A stretch of 64,000 nt of DNA from positions 124,001 through 188,000 of the forward strand of contig JAEZGM010000042.1 of assembly GCA_023416955.1 (NCBI GenBank), given 5' to 3'. This DNA comes from Bacillota bacterium. GTDB lineage: Bacteria; Bacillota; Clostridia; Oscillospirales; Acutalibacteraceae. The position numbers were made by a program, and so were the translations under genes. Within the stretch, counting starts at the first letter, position 1, and each line of letters begins with the position of its first letter. The notes beneath the pieces are model-generated. The model was not told the DNA's origin, ran no database searches, and was given only the letters and a program-made list of their open reading frames with translations. Below are positions 52,237 through 60,014 of this stretch, in pieces.

Positions 52237-53120
52237 ACAGAAACCGTCAGCATGCTCTCGCCAAAAAGATTGATAAAACAGTTACTGTGGTTCTGTACGG
52301 CGTAGCGGGCTTTTTTCTCCTTCTGCTTGCCGCTTTTACCCTGTATATATTAGTCAAAGGGTTTTCGGACTTTCAGTTTTCTTTGCTGGGTTTTGATGAA
52401 AGCGGAATCGGAAACCAATTTTTCAACACGGTTTATTTGGTGTTCCTTTCTTTGGTTATCAGTGTTCCCATCGGGATTATGGCGGGAATTTATATGGCCG
52501 AATACGCGAAGGCAAGCCGGTTTACGCGGTTTATCCGCACCTGTATTGAAACGCTGTCTTCGCTTCCGTCCATTGTTGTGGGCCTTTTTGGGTATCTGGT
52601 ATTTGTTGTGATGACACATTCCCATTGGAATTTAATGTCGGGTGCGTTGGCGGTTTCCGTCCTTTGTCTTCCGCTGATTACTACGGTCAGCGAGGATGCC
52701 CTGCGCGCAGTACCGGAAAGCTATAAGGAAGGCAGCTACGCTCTGGGCGCCACGCATGCACAGACCATTATCAAAGTGCTGATTCCCGCCTGCTTTCCGC
52801 GGATATTGACGGGAATTATTCTGGCAGCGGGGCGTGGCTTCGGGGAAGCGGCCGCGCTGCTGTATACCGCGGGTATGAGCACGGACATCAACTGGTCGAA
52901 CTGGAATCTGAAATCCCCTACATGCCCGCTGAATCCGTTCCGCCCGGGTGAAACGCTGGCACTCCATATCTGGTCATCCAGAACGGAGGCCGTTGCGCCC
53001 AACGCGGCCCAGATTGCCAATTTGTCCTCCGCGATTTTGATTTTAATGGTGTTTCTGTTCAGCATCGGTTCGCGTGCTCTGGGCAGGGCGCTGACCAGAA
53101 AAATGAACGGGTCCAAATAA
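52233..53120 (+). CDS. pstA: phosphate ABC transporter permease PstA
   Basis: 295 residues from the ATG at 52233, which overlaps the pstC stop by 4 nt. Six hydrophobic helices with TCIETLSSLPSIVVGLFGYL, YKEGSYALGATHAQTIIKVLIPACFPRI and GFGEAAALLYTAG. The ATPase gene pstB and phoU do not follow; the next genes lie on the other strand. Confidence 0.94.
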   Translation: MNRNRQHALAKKIDKTVTVVLYGVAGFFLLLLAAFTLYILVKGFSDFQFSLLGFDESGIGNQFFNTVYLVFLSLVISVPIGIMAGIYMAEYAKASRFTRFIRTCIETLSSLPSIVVGLFGYLVFVVMTHSHWNLMSGALAVSVLCLPLITTVSEDALRAVPESYKEGSYALGATHAQTIIKVLIPACFPRILTGIILAAGRGFGEAAALLYTAGMSTDINWSNWNLKSPTCPLNPFRPGETLALHIWSSRTEAVAPNAAQIANLSSAILILMVFLFSIGSRALGRALTRKMNGSK

Positions 53121-53139
53121 CCGGGCTGTCGTACGATAA

Positions 53140-53210
53140 TATAGTCAGCTCATTTGAAAACAAAACTAATTTCCATGTTTCTTGGATGTTTTCTAAAGGT
53201 AATTGACTAA
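53140..53210. repeat. family A palindromic repeat, copy A3
   Basis: 71 bp, colinear with A1: TATAGTCAG at the left, TTTGAAAACAAAACTAAT, TTTCTTGGATGTTTTCTAAAGG, and TTGACTAA at the right end, where the inverted repeat is partly lost. It stands just after pstA. Confidence 0.82.
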
Positions 53211-53240
53211 TGTATGCGCCCAGTATCTTCTTGCGCACAT

Positions 53241-53281
53241 AAAAGGACGGAACTCCGTGAAATACGGAGTTCCGTCCTTTT
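53241..53281. terminator. bidirectional terminator between pstA and the acyl-CoA ligase
   Basis: AAAGGACGGAACTCCGT pairs with ACGGAGTTCCGTCCTTT with T runs on both strands. It serves the convergent pst and KASIII operons. Confidence 0.88.
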
Positions 53282-53339
53282 AGAAGGATTATTCGATGAA
53301 GAAACTTATAAACGGAATCATGGGTGATGTAAGGGGATC

Positions 53340-54977
53340 TTATCTTAAGGCTTCACTGACGGCATATTCCTTTTGAAGCTGTTCTTTCAAAAGGAATTTT
53401 TGAATTTTTCCGCTGGATGTCATCGGAAGGTCTTCCACAAAGCGGATGTATTTGGGAACCTTAAATTTAGCCAGCCGACTGCGCAGAAAATCCAGCAGTT
53501 CATCTTCCGTAATGGTAGAGTCATTGGAAACGATCAATGCGCAGATTTCCTCTCCTAAAGCGGGGTCAGGGAATCCGATTACGGCAACCTCCTGAATTCC
53601 GTCGTATTCCTTCAGCAGATTTTCGATTTCAACGGGGGAGATGTTCTCGCCTCCGCGTATAATGATATCCTTGATACGGCCCATAATCCGGATGTAACCC
53701 TGTGAATCCATGACGGCAAGGTCGCCGGTGTGCAGCCAGCCTTCCGAATCAACCGCTGATTCTGTGGCGGCTTTATTTTTATAATACCCTTTCATCAGGT
53801 ACTCCGATTTGATATAGAGCTCGCCGCTGAGGCTGCTGCAAAGCGCCTTTTTCGTAGCGGGGTCAATGATTTTGGCTTCCACGCCTTCCAGCGGGCGTCC
53901 GATGGTGTGGATCAGGTTGTCCAGGCTGTCGCCGGGCACGGTCTGCGTAATGGCAATGGCTTCCGTCTGACCGTAAACATTGGAAAGCTCTTTGATATGC
54001 AGTTTAGTCATAATGTCCTGCATCAGAGCGGGCGAGCAGCATGATCCCGCGATGAATCCCTTGTTGAGGGCGGTCAGGCTTTCCGATGAAAAATCGGGGC
54101 TGTTCAGAAGAAAATGGAACATGGTGGGTACGGCGTTGATCGCAGTGCATTTTTCTCTTTCCAGAAATTCAAGAACCTGTTCCGTCTGAAAGCGCTCTAC
54201 AATGACTAGTGTGGAGCCAAACAGGAGCGACAAAATCCCGCTTAATACACAGCCGATTACATGGAAAAGGGGAAGACAGAGCAACAGGCGGTCCTCCGGG
54301 GTATACTTCATGTTTTCGCCGCACACCAGCGCGTTATTCACAATGGCATAGTGCGCTGACATAACGGCTTTTGGTTTCCCCGTGGTGCCGGAAGTGTACT
54401 GGATATTGATGATGTCGTCACAGGAAAGAGTGAGCCCGTCAAGAATGGAGTCCGGTAGGTTTTTTCCTCTCTCAGTCAGCTCACTCAAGGTCAAAACCCC
54501 ATGCGAGGGCCGTTTTTCATCGGTGATAATGGTTTTTAAATGGGGAAGGTAGACACTGTTCAACTGACCGGGGACTGAATGTTCCAGTTCAGGGCAGATT
54601 TTGCGGAAAGTATTTAAGAAGGAAGTTCTACTGCTGCCGCTTGCCAGAATCAGCATGGATGACTCGGAGTGGTTCAGCACATATTCCAGCTCGGCTTCCT
54701 TGTAAGCGGTGTTGATGCAGATGAGGACGGCGCCGATCTTGGCTGCTGCAATCTGCAGCGCCAGCCAGCAGGGGGAGTTTACGGACATGAGCGCGATGCG
54801 GTCGCCCTTCCGTATCCCCAGTTCATAAAGGGATTTTGCTAGGGAGTCGTAAAGAACCTGAAATTGAGCGTAAGTGATTCTGGAATGGTCCGCGGCGAAT
54901 ACCATGGCCTCACGGTCCTTGTATTCGTTACATTTTTGGTCGACAATAGCGCCAAGAGTCTGCCTTACATACTGCAT
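53340..54977 (-). CDS. acyl-CoA synthetase (AMP-forming), third gene of the c-di-GMP-regulated operon
   Basis: 545 residues of the ANL superfamily. The adenylation motifs are A3 YTSGTTGKPKA, A5 YGQTEA, A7 HTGDLAV, A8 GRIKDIIIRGGENISP and A10 PMTSSGKIQK with the catalytic Lys. The enzyme should activate a carboxylic acid (fatty or aryl) as acyl-AMP and pass it to CoA or an acceptor. ATG after AAGAGGGCGAAACAT. It lies 24 nt downstream of the KASIII-like gene, suggesting it supplies or consumes its acyl substrate. Substrate unknown. Confidence 0.9.
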   Translation of the reverse strand: MQYVRQTLGAIVDQKCNEYKDREAMVFAADHSRITYAQFQVLYDSLAKSLYELGIRKGDRIALMSVNSPCWLALQIAAAKIGAVLICINTAYKEAELEYVLNHSESSMLILASGSSRTSFLNTFRKICPELEHSVPGQLNSVYLPHLKTIITDEKRPSHGVLTLSELTERGKNLPDSILDGLTLSCDDIINIQYTSGTTGKPKAVMSAHYAIVNNALVCGENMKYTPEDRLLLCLPLFHVIGCVLSGILSLLFGSTLVIVERFQTEQVLEFLEREKCTAINAVPTMFHFLLNSPDFSSESLTALNKGFIAGSCCSPALMQDIMTKLHIKELSNVYGQTEAIAITQTVPGDSLDNLIHTIGRPLEGVEAKIIDPATKKALCSSLSGELYIKSEYLMKGYYKNKAATESAVDSEGWLHTGDLAVMDSQGYIRIMGRIKDIIIRGGENISPVEIENLLKEYDGIQEVAVIGFPDPALGEEICALIVSNDSTITEDELLDFLRSRLAKFKVPKYIRFVEDLPMTSSGKIQKFLLKEQLQKEYAVSEALR

Positions 54978-55001
54978 ATGTTTCGCCCTCTTTCTTTTAC
55001 G

Positions 55002-55991
55002 TCAGACGCGGAATAACAAAGCAATGTTTTCCGTTCCCGCTCCGATTGTCCAGATCACAACATAGTCGCCTTTTTTGACCAGCCCCCTGCGCATGGACTC
55101 GTACAGTACGATAAAGGGGCTGCTTGTCCCGGTGTAGCCGTACTCGTCGCCGATGTAAAGGCTTTTTTCTTCCGGAATATCGAGCAGCTTACGCAGCCCC
55201 TCAATATTTCGATAAACAAACTGGGAGAAACAGAACATTTTGATGTCTGAGGTATTCAGTTGATTTCGATCCAGCAGCTTCTGAAGGTTTTCCGCCGCGT
55301 GAGGAATCCAGACGCTTTCAAAAGGCTTCCAGCTTAACCGCAGCTGGTTTCGGTCTTCCACGGTAAACAGCTTGGAAAACCCTACGCCGGGAAATAAAAT
55401 GTTATTGTGCTCGACAGAATTCACACAGTAAAGGGAATCCAGCAGGCCGCAGTCCTCCCCCGTGCTTTCCAGCAGTACGGCGCAGGCGGCGTCGCCGTAA
55501 TGACCGTAGCAGTATTCATTTTCGGGGTCAACGGTCATATTGACATAATCACAGCCCACGATCAGCGCCTTTTTAATATTGGGGCTGGCCGCCATATACT
55601 TTGCCGTATGCTCCAGCGCGATGGACATTCCCGCGCAGTTTACGTTCATATCGTAGCACACGCACTCTTCTTTGCCGCCGACCGCCGCATGAATATGAAC
55701 GGAGCTTGGGGGCGCAACGTACTCCGGCAGCTGACTGGAAAATATGATCATGTCCAGTTCATCGCCTGAAAGACCGGTATTCTTCAACAGTTTTTTTACG
55801 GCTTCCAGTGCCATTGTCAGACTGTTTTCTTTTTCACTGTCAATCAGGTAGCGCTTGTCGCGCCCGATTACGTCCCGAAAAAAGTGTTCAACATCCTTGC
55901 CCCTGGACTTAAAATGTTCAATGTAGGATGTATTGTCTTTTACGGTGCTGCCATGATAGACTTCGATGCCGCGGATGCTAAAATGATACAA
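55002..55991 (-). CDS. ketoacyl-ACP synthase III-like protein with altered catalytic triad
   Basis: 329 residues of thiolase fold, FabH-like. Nucleophile Cys119 is in NVNCAGMSIALE. The motif that should be HQAN reads FSQF at about 255-258, placing Ser256 at the His position. The GNTSAAS segment reads GYTGTSS, placing Tyr286 at the Asn position. The FabH C-terminal strand (DYVVIWTIGAGTENIALLF) is intact. This pattern is expected for acyltransferases that do not decarboxylate malonyl groups (compare DpsC/CerJ-type enzymes, which also depart from Cys-His-Asn). TTG at 55991 has AAGGTGAT at good distance; GTG at 56000 overlaps that site. Second gene of the operon. Confidence 0.75.
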   Translation of the reverse strand: MYHFSIRGIEVYHGSTVKDNTSYIEHFKSRGKDVEHFFRDVIGRDKRYLIDSEKENSLTMALEAVKKLLKNTGLSGDELDMIIFSSQLPEYVAPPSSVHIHAAVGGKEECVCYDMNVNCAGMSIALEHTAKYMAASPNIKKALIVGCDYVNMTVDPENEYCYGHYGDAACAVLLESTGEDCGLLDSLYCVNSVEHNNILFPGVGFSKLFTVEDRNQLRLSWKPFESVWIPHAAENLQKLLDRNQLNTSDIKMFCFSQFVYRNIEGLRKLLDIPEEKSLYIGDEYGYTGTSSPFIVLYESMRRGLVKKGDYVVIWTIGAGTENIALLFRV

Positions 55992-56036
55992 ATCAATCAC
56001 CTTTTTCTTTCAGAATTACGGATTGGATTAATAAAC

Positions 56037-56067
56037 GAAAGAGCAGGAGTCATGCTCCTGCTCTTTC
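56037..56067 (-). terminator. hairpin between the STAS-like and KASIII-like genes
   Basis: On the minus strand GAAAGAGCAGGAG pairs with CTCCTGCTCTTTC around a 4-5 nt loop. It is followed by GTTTATT, a weak T run, so partial termination or RNA stabilisation is likely. Confidence 0.6.
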
Positions 56068-56070
56068 AGG

Positions 56071-56400
56071 TTATAAAATTTCAACGTTCTGCAGGCCTGC
56101 CGCCGCTGCGATTCGCTTTACCTGCATGTTCAGGATCGCGTTGGTTCCCAAATCCATCAGGACTTTCTTGAACCCAAGCTTCTGGTAAAGCTCAAAGCAG
56201 CTTTTTAGGGTGTCGTGCATGTCCGCGCCAAGCACCTGAAAGTTCTCCGCCAGGAATTTCAGCTCGGTATTTGCGGGCTGTATTTTCGCAACCTCCGTTT
56301 GAAAGGCATTAACGAATTCCGCGGTGAGTGCCTGATCAAATTTTCCTTCGAGCTTTACGGTTAATGTGTTTTGATTGTGTGTGACTTGGTAAGTTCCCAT
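56071..56400 (-). CDS. STAS/SpoIIAA-like small protein
   Basis: 109 residues. The alternating beta-alpha pattern, YQVTHNQNTLTVKLEGKFD near the start and FKKVLMDLGTNAILNMQVKRIAAAAG near the end, resembles STAS anti-sigma antagonist-like folds; the conserved Ser of regulatory STAS proteins is not obvious. First gene of the operon, ATG after AGTGAGGG. The family call is tentative. Confidence 0.6.
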   Translation of the reverse strand: MGTYQVTHNQNTLTVKLEGKFDQALTAEFVNAFQTEVAKIQPANTELKFLAENFQVLGADMHDTLKSCFELYQKLGFKKVLMDLGTNAILNMQVKRIAAAAGLQNVEIL

Positions 56401-56457
56401 AACATTCCCTCACTTAAAAAAATATATATCTGCCCGTTAAATTGGGCGGAAAAGCAA

Positions 56458-56497
56458 TAAAAATACGCCCATGGGCATAGGTATGCCATGGGCGTAT
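56458..56497 (-). terminator. riboswitch expression-platform terminator
   Basis: On the minus strand TACGCCCATGGCAT pairs with ATGCCCATGGGCGTA and a run of T follows. It lies directly after the c-di-GMP aptamer and before the STAS-like gene. Confidence 0.85.
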
Positions 56498-56582
56498 ACT
56501 TCATGGCAACCCAGCCGTCATAGCAAAATAATGCCTTAGACCTGTGGCTTTGCGTCCCTGCCTTTCGGCAGGTTTGCCTTTT
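56498..56582 (-). promoter_or_regulatory. cyclic di-GMP-I (GEMM) riboswitch aptamer
   Basis: On the minus strand the motif reads, in order, GGCAAACC, a stem capped by GAAA (CTGCC-GAAA-GGCAG), GGGACGCAAAGCC, ACAGGTCTAA, a variable hairpin, GACGGCTGGGTTGCC. These are the invariant elements of class I c-di-GMP aptamers, including the CGAAAG loop and its receptor. It precedes a terminator hairpin, so c-di-GMP sets expression of the downstream operon by transcription termination control. Confidence 0.95.
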
Positions 56583-56605
56583 TCAGAAAAAATTCTGTTT
56601 GCTAT

Positions 56606-56635
56606 ATTATAGACCTTGTTGTCATAATTTGTCAA
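56606..56635 (-). promoter_or_regulatory. sigma-A promoter of the c-di-GMP-regulated operon
   Basis: On the minus strand TTGACA (56630-56635) and TATAAT (56606-56611) have an 18-bp spacer, about 25 bp upstream of the aptamer. Confidence 0.88.
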
Positions 56636-56715
56636 TTTATAAACGAAATTTATTTTTGATTTTCAGCTTTGTGCAAGAGGTCTTCTCTCCGGCACCGAAA
56701 GAGCGGCAGAAAAGA

Positions 56716-56743
56716 TTGAATAATCTCCACTTAATGGTATAAT
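56716..56743 (+). promoter_or_regulatory. promoter of the 56780 lipoprotein gene
   Basis: TTGAAT at 56716-56721 and TATAAT at 56738-56743 with 16-bp spacing, back to back with the riboswitch promoter. Confidence 0.65.
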
Positions 56744-56779
56744 GGAATAAATAGGATAAAAGAAGAAAGGTGCTATGAT

Positions 56780-57328
56780 ATGTCGGCCGGAATCAGACAT
56801 TTTTCTGTAAGAACGGGAATTCTCGCCCTCTTGGTGTTTTGCTTCGTGATCGCCCTTTCAGGGTGCCGTTCCGGGAAACAAAGCGACCGTTTGCCGCTGC
56901 CTTCATTTAAAAAATGTGAAAATGGTGCTTTTTCGCTGAAAACATTGGTTCAAGCAGACGGAAATCTCGCGTGGAGCGAAAAAATAAATCAGCTCGAGCC
57001 AAGCAGTGAAGGGTATTATTATGTAAAAGGTCTGTTCTCTTCTGATTCCCCTGATACTTTAAAAGTAATGTGCGAACACTATTTCGGCAATACCGCAGTT
57101 ATTGCGGCGGGCATAAAAAATACGGGCAATTCCGTAATTGGCGCGATGGGATGGCATGACCGCTACTATTTGGCTGAAAGAACCGCGAACGGCGAAGTCT
57201 TTCTGCGTGAGCTTGGCGAACGGCCCATACTATCGGAGCGCGTCCGTTACCACGACTTTATAGAGGCCGCTTACCGATTCAGCAGGAACAGTGATTCGGT
57301 ATCCGGCGGGAACGGATTGATGTTTTAA
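56780..57328 (+). CDS. putative lipoprotein, no recognised family
   Basis: 182 residues. An N-terminal hydrophobic helix (TGILALLVFCFVIALSGC) ends in LSGC, a lipobox. The mature part has YYYVKGLFSSDSPDTLKVMCEHYFGN and AMGWHDRYYLAERT. ATG after AAGAAAGGTGCTATGAT. It diverges from the c-di-GMP operon. No function can be assigned. Confidence 0.7.
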   Translation: MSAGIRHFSVRTGILALLVFCFVIALSGCRSGKQSDRLPLPSFKKCENGAFSLKTLVQADGNLAWSEKINQLEPSSEGYYYVKGLFSSDSPDTLKVMCEHYFGNTAVIAAGIKNTGNSVIGAMGWHDRYYLAERTANGEVFLRELGERPILSERVRYHDFIEAAYRFSRNSDSVSGGNGLMF

Positions 57329-57348
57329 CATTTTAATCTTATATTTAT

Positions 57349-57443
57349 TAGGCAAACGATGATTAAGTCGTCAGACAGCAATTCGAAGCCGCGAAAATAC
57401 TGGACTGAACGGCTTCAGAATTGCTTTAATCAGCGGTTACCTA
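57349..57443. repeat. family B palindromic repeat, copy B2
   Basis: 95 bp, almost the same as B1: TAGG.AAACGATGATTAAG, CAATTCGAAGCCGC, GGCTTCAGAATTG, TTTAATCAGCGGTTACCTA. In direct orientation with B3, 1.1 kb downstream. Confidence 0.88.
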
Positions 57444-57467
57444 GGACTGGTGGAATAGAAAAACGAA

Positions 57468-57665
57468 ATGTGGAAAAAAATAAAATACTCCGGGCAGAAA
57501 TATAAACTATGGGCGCTAATTGTGCTGGTTCTGTGCGTCGTCATTGTCGTGGCCGCGTATGCCATCGCCGGTTCGGTAAAGCCAAATCAAGCAGGGCAGA
57601 CAGCCCGAAATAGCTCAACGCCTGCTGTTGTAACCTGTGCGCGCACGGGTTGCGCAGCAGTCTGA
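57468..57665 (+). CDS. possible small single-helix membrane protein
   Basis: 65 residues, MWKKIKYSGQKYKLW then a helix of ~22 hydrophobic residues, then a polar tail. No clear ribosome-binding site (GGTGGA 14 nt upstream). It begins 24 nt after repeat B2. May be spurious. Confidence 0.3.
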   Translation: MWKKIKYSGQKYKLWALIVLVLCVVIVVAAYAIAGSVKPNQAGQTARNSSTPAVVTCARTGCAAV

Positions 57666-57727
57666 ATTATACAGATTGAGATGATTTGTAAAATTAAGAC
57701 GAATAGTATAAACAGATTAAATGATTC

Positions 57728-57756
57728 TTGACAAAGTGCCGAAAAAATCAGATAAT
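57728..57756 (+). promoter_or_regulatory. promoter upstream of the 57900 lipoprotein gene
   Basis: TTGACA at 57728-57733, 17-bp spacer, GATAAT at 57751-57756. Confidence 0.7.
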
Positions 57757-57773
57757 AAATTTAAACTATCTTG

Positions 57774-57801
57774 AAAACCGCGCGCAGCGGTTTTTCTTTT
57801 T
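57774..57801 (+). terminator. leader terminator before the 57900 gene
   Basis: AAAACCGC pairs with GCGGTTTT, loop GCGCA, followed by TCTTTTT. It lies about 12 bp after the predicted transcription start from the promoter at 57728, and 98 bp before the gene. Confidence 0.75.
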
Positions 57802-57899
57802 GACGGACTTTTCAGATTGTAAAGGGTGCAATTCAATATTCGGGGATTCCGACGGCGGTAACGCTTTTGGAATACCCTGCATCAAGAGAGGATTAAACA

Positions 57900-58433
57900 A
57901 TGAAAAAGATATTTATTCTTGCCCTGACGATTGTTATGGCGGGCACAATGGCAGCCTGCGGCGCGGGTGATGTCGGCAGAACCAGCTCGGCATCGACATC
58001 CTCCCAGGCAGCTTCCTCCTCCGCAGTCTCTTCCCAGGCGCCTTCCGCCGACGCATCCAGCTATGATGACAGTCTGGATGGGCTGGAAAAATACCTGACG
58101 GTCAGCGGGCTCATTTCCGGAAATCCTTCCGATATGCAGGCCTCTTTCATTGGCGCGGAAAAAGGTGCCAGATACCAGTTCGGGTTAAACGGAAAAGACA
58201 ATGTTTCTGTAGAATTGTACGAGTTTAATACAAACAGTTTAAACTCTGATGCGCAGAAAGTGCTGAACGATGTAAAAGCCAACGGCAGCTTTACGATCAT
58301 GAATAAGAAAGTAGATGCGATTATTTCCGACAGCGGCAAGTATATTATGATTTACAAGGATACTGTTACGAATGATGAAAATAAACAGCGGCAGGAAAAA
58401 ACAATCAAGCTGTTTAAAGAGTTTAAAAAGTAA
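57900..58433 (+). CDS. Ser-rich lipoprotein, no recognised family
   Basis: 177 residues. The signal peptide ends in MAAC at about 17-20, followed by a Ser/Ala-rich linker. The folded part has LEKYLTVSGLISGNPSDMQASFIGAEKGARYQF and IMIYKDTVTNDENKQ. ATG after AGAGAGGATTAAACA. It lies between two B repeats. Function unknown. Confidence 0.75.
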   Translation: MKKIFILALTIVMAGTMAACGAGDVGRTSSASTSSQAASSSAVSSQAPSADASSYDDSLDGLEKYLTVSGLISGNPSDMQASFIGAEKGARYQFGLNGKDNVSVELYEFNTNSLNSDAQKVLNDVKANGSFTIMNKKVDAIISDSGKYIMIYKDTVTNDENKQRQEKTIKLFKEFKK

Positions 58434-58445
58434 TCAATGTTTGCT

Positions 58446-58542
58446 TAAGTAAACGATGATTAAGTCGTCAGACAGCAATTCGAAGCCGTGAAAATACTGT
58501 ACTGAGCGGCTTCAGAATTGCTTTAATCAGAGGCTACTTAAT
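58446..58542. repeat. family B palindromic repeat, copy B3
   Basis: 97 bp. The outer ends are changed in step on both sides (TTAAGTAA and CTACTTAA), preserving the pairing. The inner GCAATTCGAAGCCG/CGGCTTCAGAATTGC stem is kept. The compensating change suggests the structure matters. Confidence 0.88.
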
Positions 58543-58576
58543 AGCTGCTGAACAATGGATAAATATCCCACCCAAT

Positions 58577-58627
58577 AAAAGAAGGTGCTGCAAAAGGAAA
58601 TTCCATCTGTTTTCAGCATCTTCTTTT
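58577..58627 (+). terminator. intrinsic terminator after the 57900 gene
   Basis: AAAAGAAGGTGCTG pairs with CAGCATCTTCTTTT around a ~20-nt loop and is followed by ATAT. Confidence 0.75.
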
Positions 58628-58639
58628 ATATAAATTGCC

Positions 58640-58668
58640 TTGACAGAAAAAAGAAAAACTCCTATAAT
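58640..58668 (+). promoter_or_regulatory. sigma-A promoter of the GH25 gene
   Basis: TTGACA at 58640-58645, 17-bp spacer, TATAAT at 58663-58668, consensus. The leader is about 100 nt with no recognised riboswitch. Confidence 0.88.
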
Positions 58669-58777
58669 AATTGTGAAATTATTCCATATTGTGCCGTTTT
58701 ATGGGGGCGGGATGATTCTCGCGTTCTGAAATAGCCGGAGTGAAAGACTGGATTTTCAGGAAAGGTGAATGGGAAAT

Positions 58778-59983
58778 ATGAAAAAAAGGTTAGCGGCAAT
58801 ACTTTTGGCAGTGGTTATCACCGTTTCGTTCGGGGTACCCGCTTTTGCGGAGGACGCTACCCAGCTGGCGCTCAGCAGCACGAAGGTTGGGGTTAAAGTG
58901 GGGGAAAGCGCAACTCTTTCCGCACTCGAATGGGGAACGCCGATTTCCAGTGTGCAGTGGTCGAGTGATAATCCGGCTGTGGCGACGGTAAACAACGGGC
59001 AGGTCACCGGCGTCAGCCTTGGCCGCGCAACAATAACCGCAACAGCGGCGGGAGGCACCAAGGTATCCTGCGTAGTCCATGTTGCCAAAAAAGGAATCGA
59101 CGTTTCCTACTATCAGGGAACGATCAGCTGGAGCGATGTTAAAAACAGTGGCGTAGATTTCGCGATTATCCGCGCGGGCTACGGGAGCCAGCTGATTGAT
59201 ACGCAGACGGACGTTAATTTCGTTTCGAATTACGACGGCGCGGTCGCAAGCGGCATTAAGGTCGGTGCGTATTACATGAGCTATGCCACAAGTACGGACG
59301 AGGCGGTTGCGGAAGCGCAGATGTGCCTGAGCATCATCAACGCACGGCACCTGGATTATCCGATTTTCATCGATATTGAACAGCAGATTCACAGGAATAT
59401 GCCGAAGGAGCAGCTTTCCGCGATCGCCGCGGCATTCTGCAAGGCGATTACCGATACGGGCTATCAGGCCGGTATTTACGCTCCCACCGGCATTTTTAAT
59501 ACCGGGCTCTCCGGTTCCGGGCTGGATCCTTATGTAAAATGGCCTGCGCACTGGGGTGTGAACGCCGCCGACTACAGCAATCCCTATTCCCTGTGGCAGT
59601 ATGGTTCGGGTATCGTGCCCGGAATCAGCGGTCAGGTTGACTTGGACTACGCTTATCAGGATTTTTCAGACGGAAAGCCAGTCGCCCAACCGTCTGCTCC
59701 CTCTGCTACTGTGCAGGCGGATTCACAGCTGACTTCCGACACCGCGATGACGCTGACGATGAAAGCGGAAAAAACGTATCAGTTTAAATTCACGCCGAAC
59801 GGGGTCACTTCCAAATTTACTTTCTTAAGCGCAAACGCCGGTACCTTCAAGGTGATCTCCCAGAAAAAGGTGGGGAAAAGCTATTATGTAAAGGTACAGG
59901 CTGTAAGGACCGGAAGTTCGGGTCTGTACTCCGCGGTATCCGGTAAAACCGCCGTACGCCGCTGCGTGGTTACCGTACAGTAA
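58778..59983 (+). CDS. secreted GH25 lysozyme with N-terminal BIG2 domain
   Basis: 401 residues. Signal peptide MKKRLAAILLAVVITVSFG...AFA (cut near residue 24). A BIG2 immunoglobulin-like domain (SSTKVGVKVGESATL, ISSVQWSSDNPAVATVNN) is followed by a GH25 catalytic domain with the family motifs GIDVSYYQGTISWSDV, FAIIRAGYG, YPIFIDIEQQ (catalytic Asp/Glu) and PYSLWQYGSG. The last ~85 residues form another beta domain. ATG 58778 is chosen over 58769 because AAAGGTGA then lies 9 nt away. Hydrolyses peptidoglycan; a self wall-remodelling or competitor role cannot be told apart. Confidence 0.88.
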   Translation: MKKRLAAILLAVVITVSFGVPAFAEDATQLALSSTKVGVKVGESATLSALEWGTPISSVQWSSDNPAVATVNNGQVTGVSLGRATITATAAGGTKVSCVVHVAKKGIDVSYYQGTISWSDVKNSGVDFAIIRAGYGSQLIDTQTDVNFVSNYDGAVASGIKVGAYYMSYATSTDEAVAEAQMCLSIINARHLDYPIFIDIEQQIHRNMPKEQLSAIAAAFCKAITDTGYQAGIYAPTGIFNTGLSGSGLDPYVKWPAHWGVNAADYSNPYSLWQYGSGIVPGISGQVDLDYAYQDFSDGKPVAQPSAPSATVQADSQLTSDTAMTLTMKAEKTYQFKFTPNGVTSKFTFLSANAGTFKVISQKKVGKSYYVKVQAVRTGSSGLYSAVSGKTAVRRCVVTVQ

Positions 59984-60014
59984 CGCACCCGAAGCATTTG
60001 AATGACAAATAAAT

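Noticed and set aside
58669..58777. Riboswitch in the GH25 leader
   Set aside because: No c-di-AMP or c-di-GMP aptamer elements recognised; about 100 nt without a clear fold.
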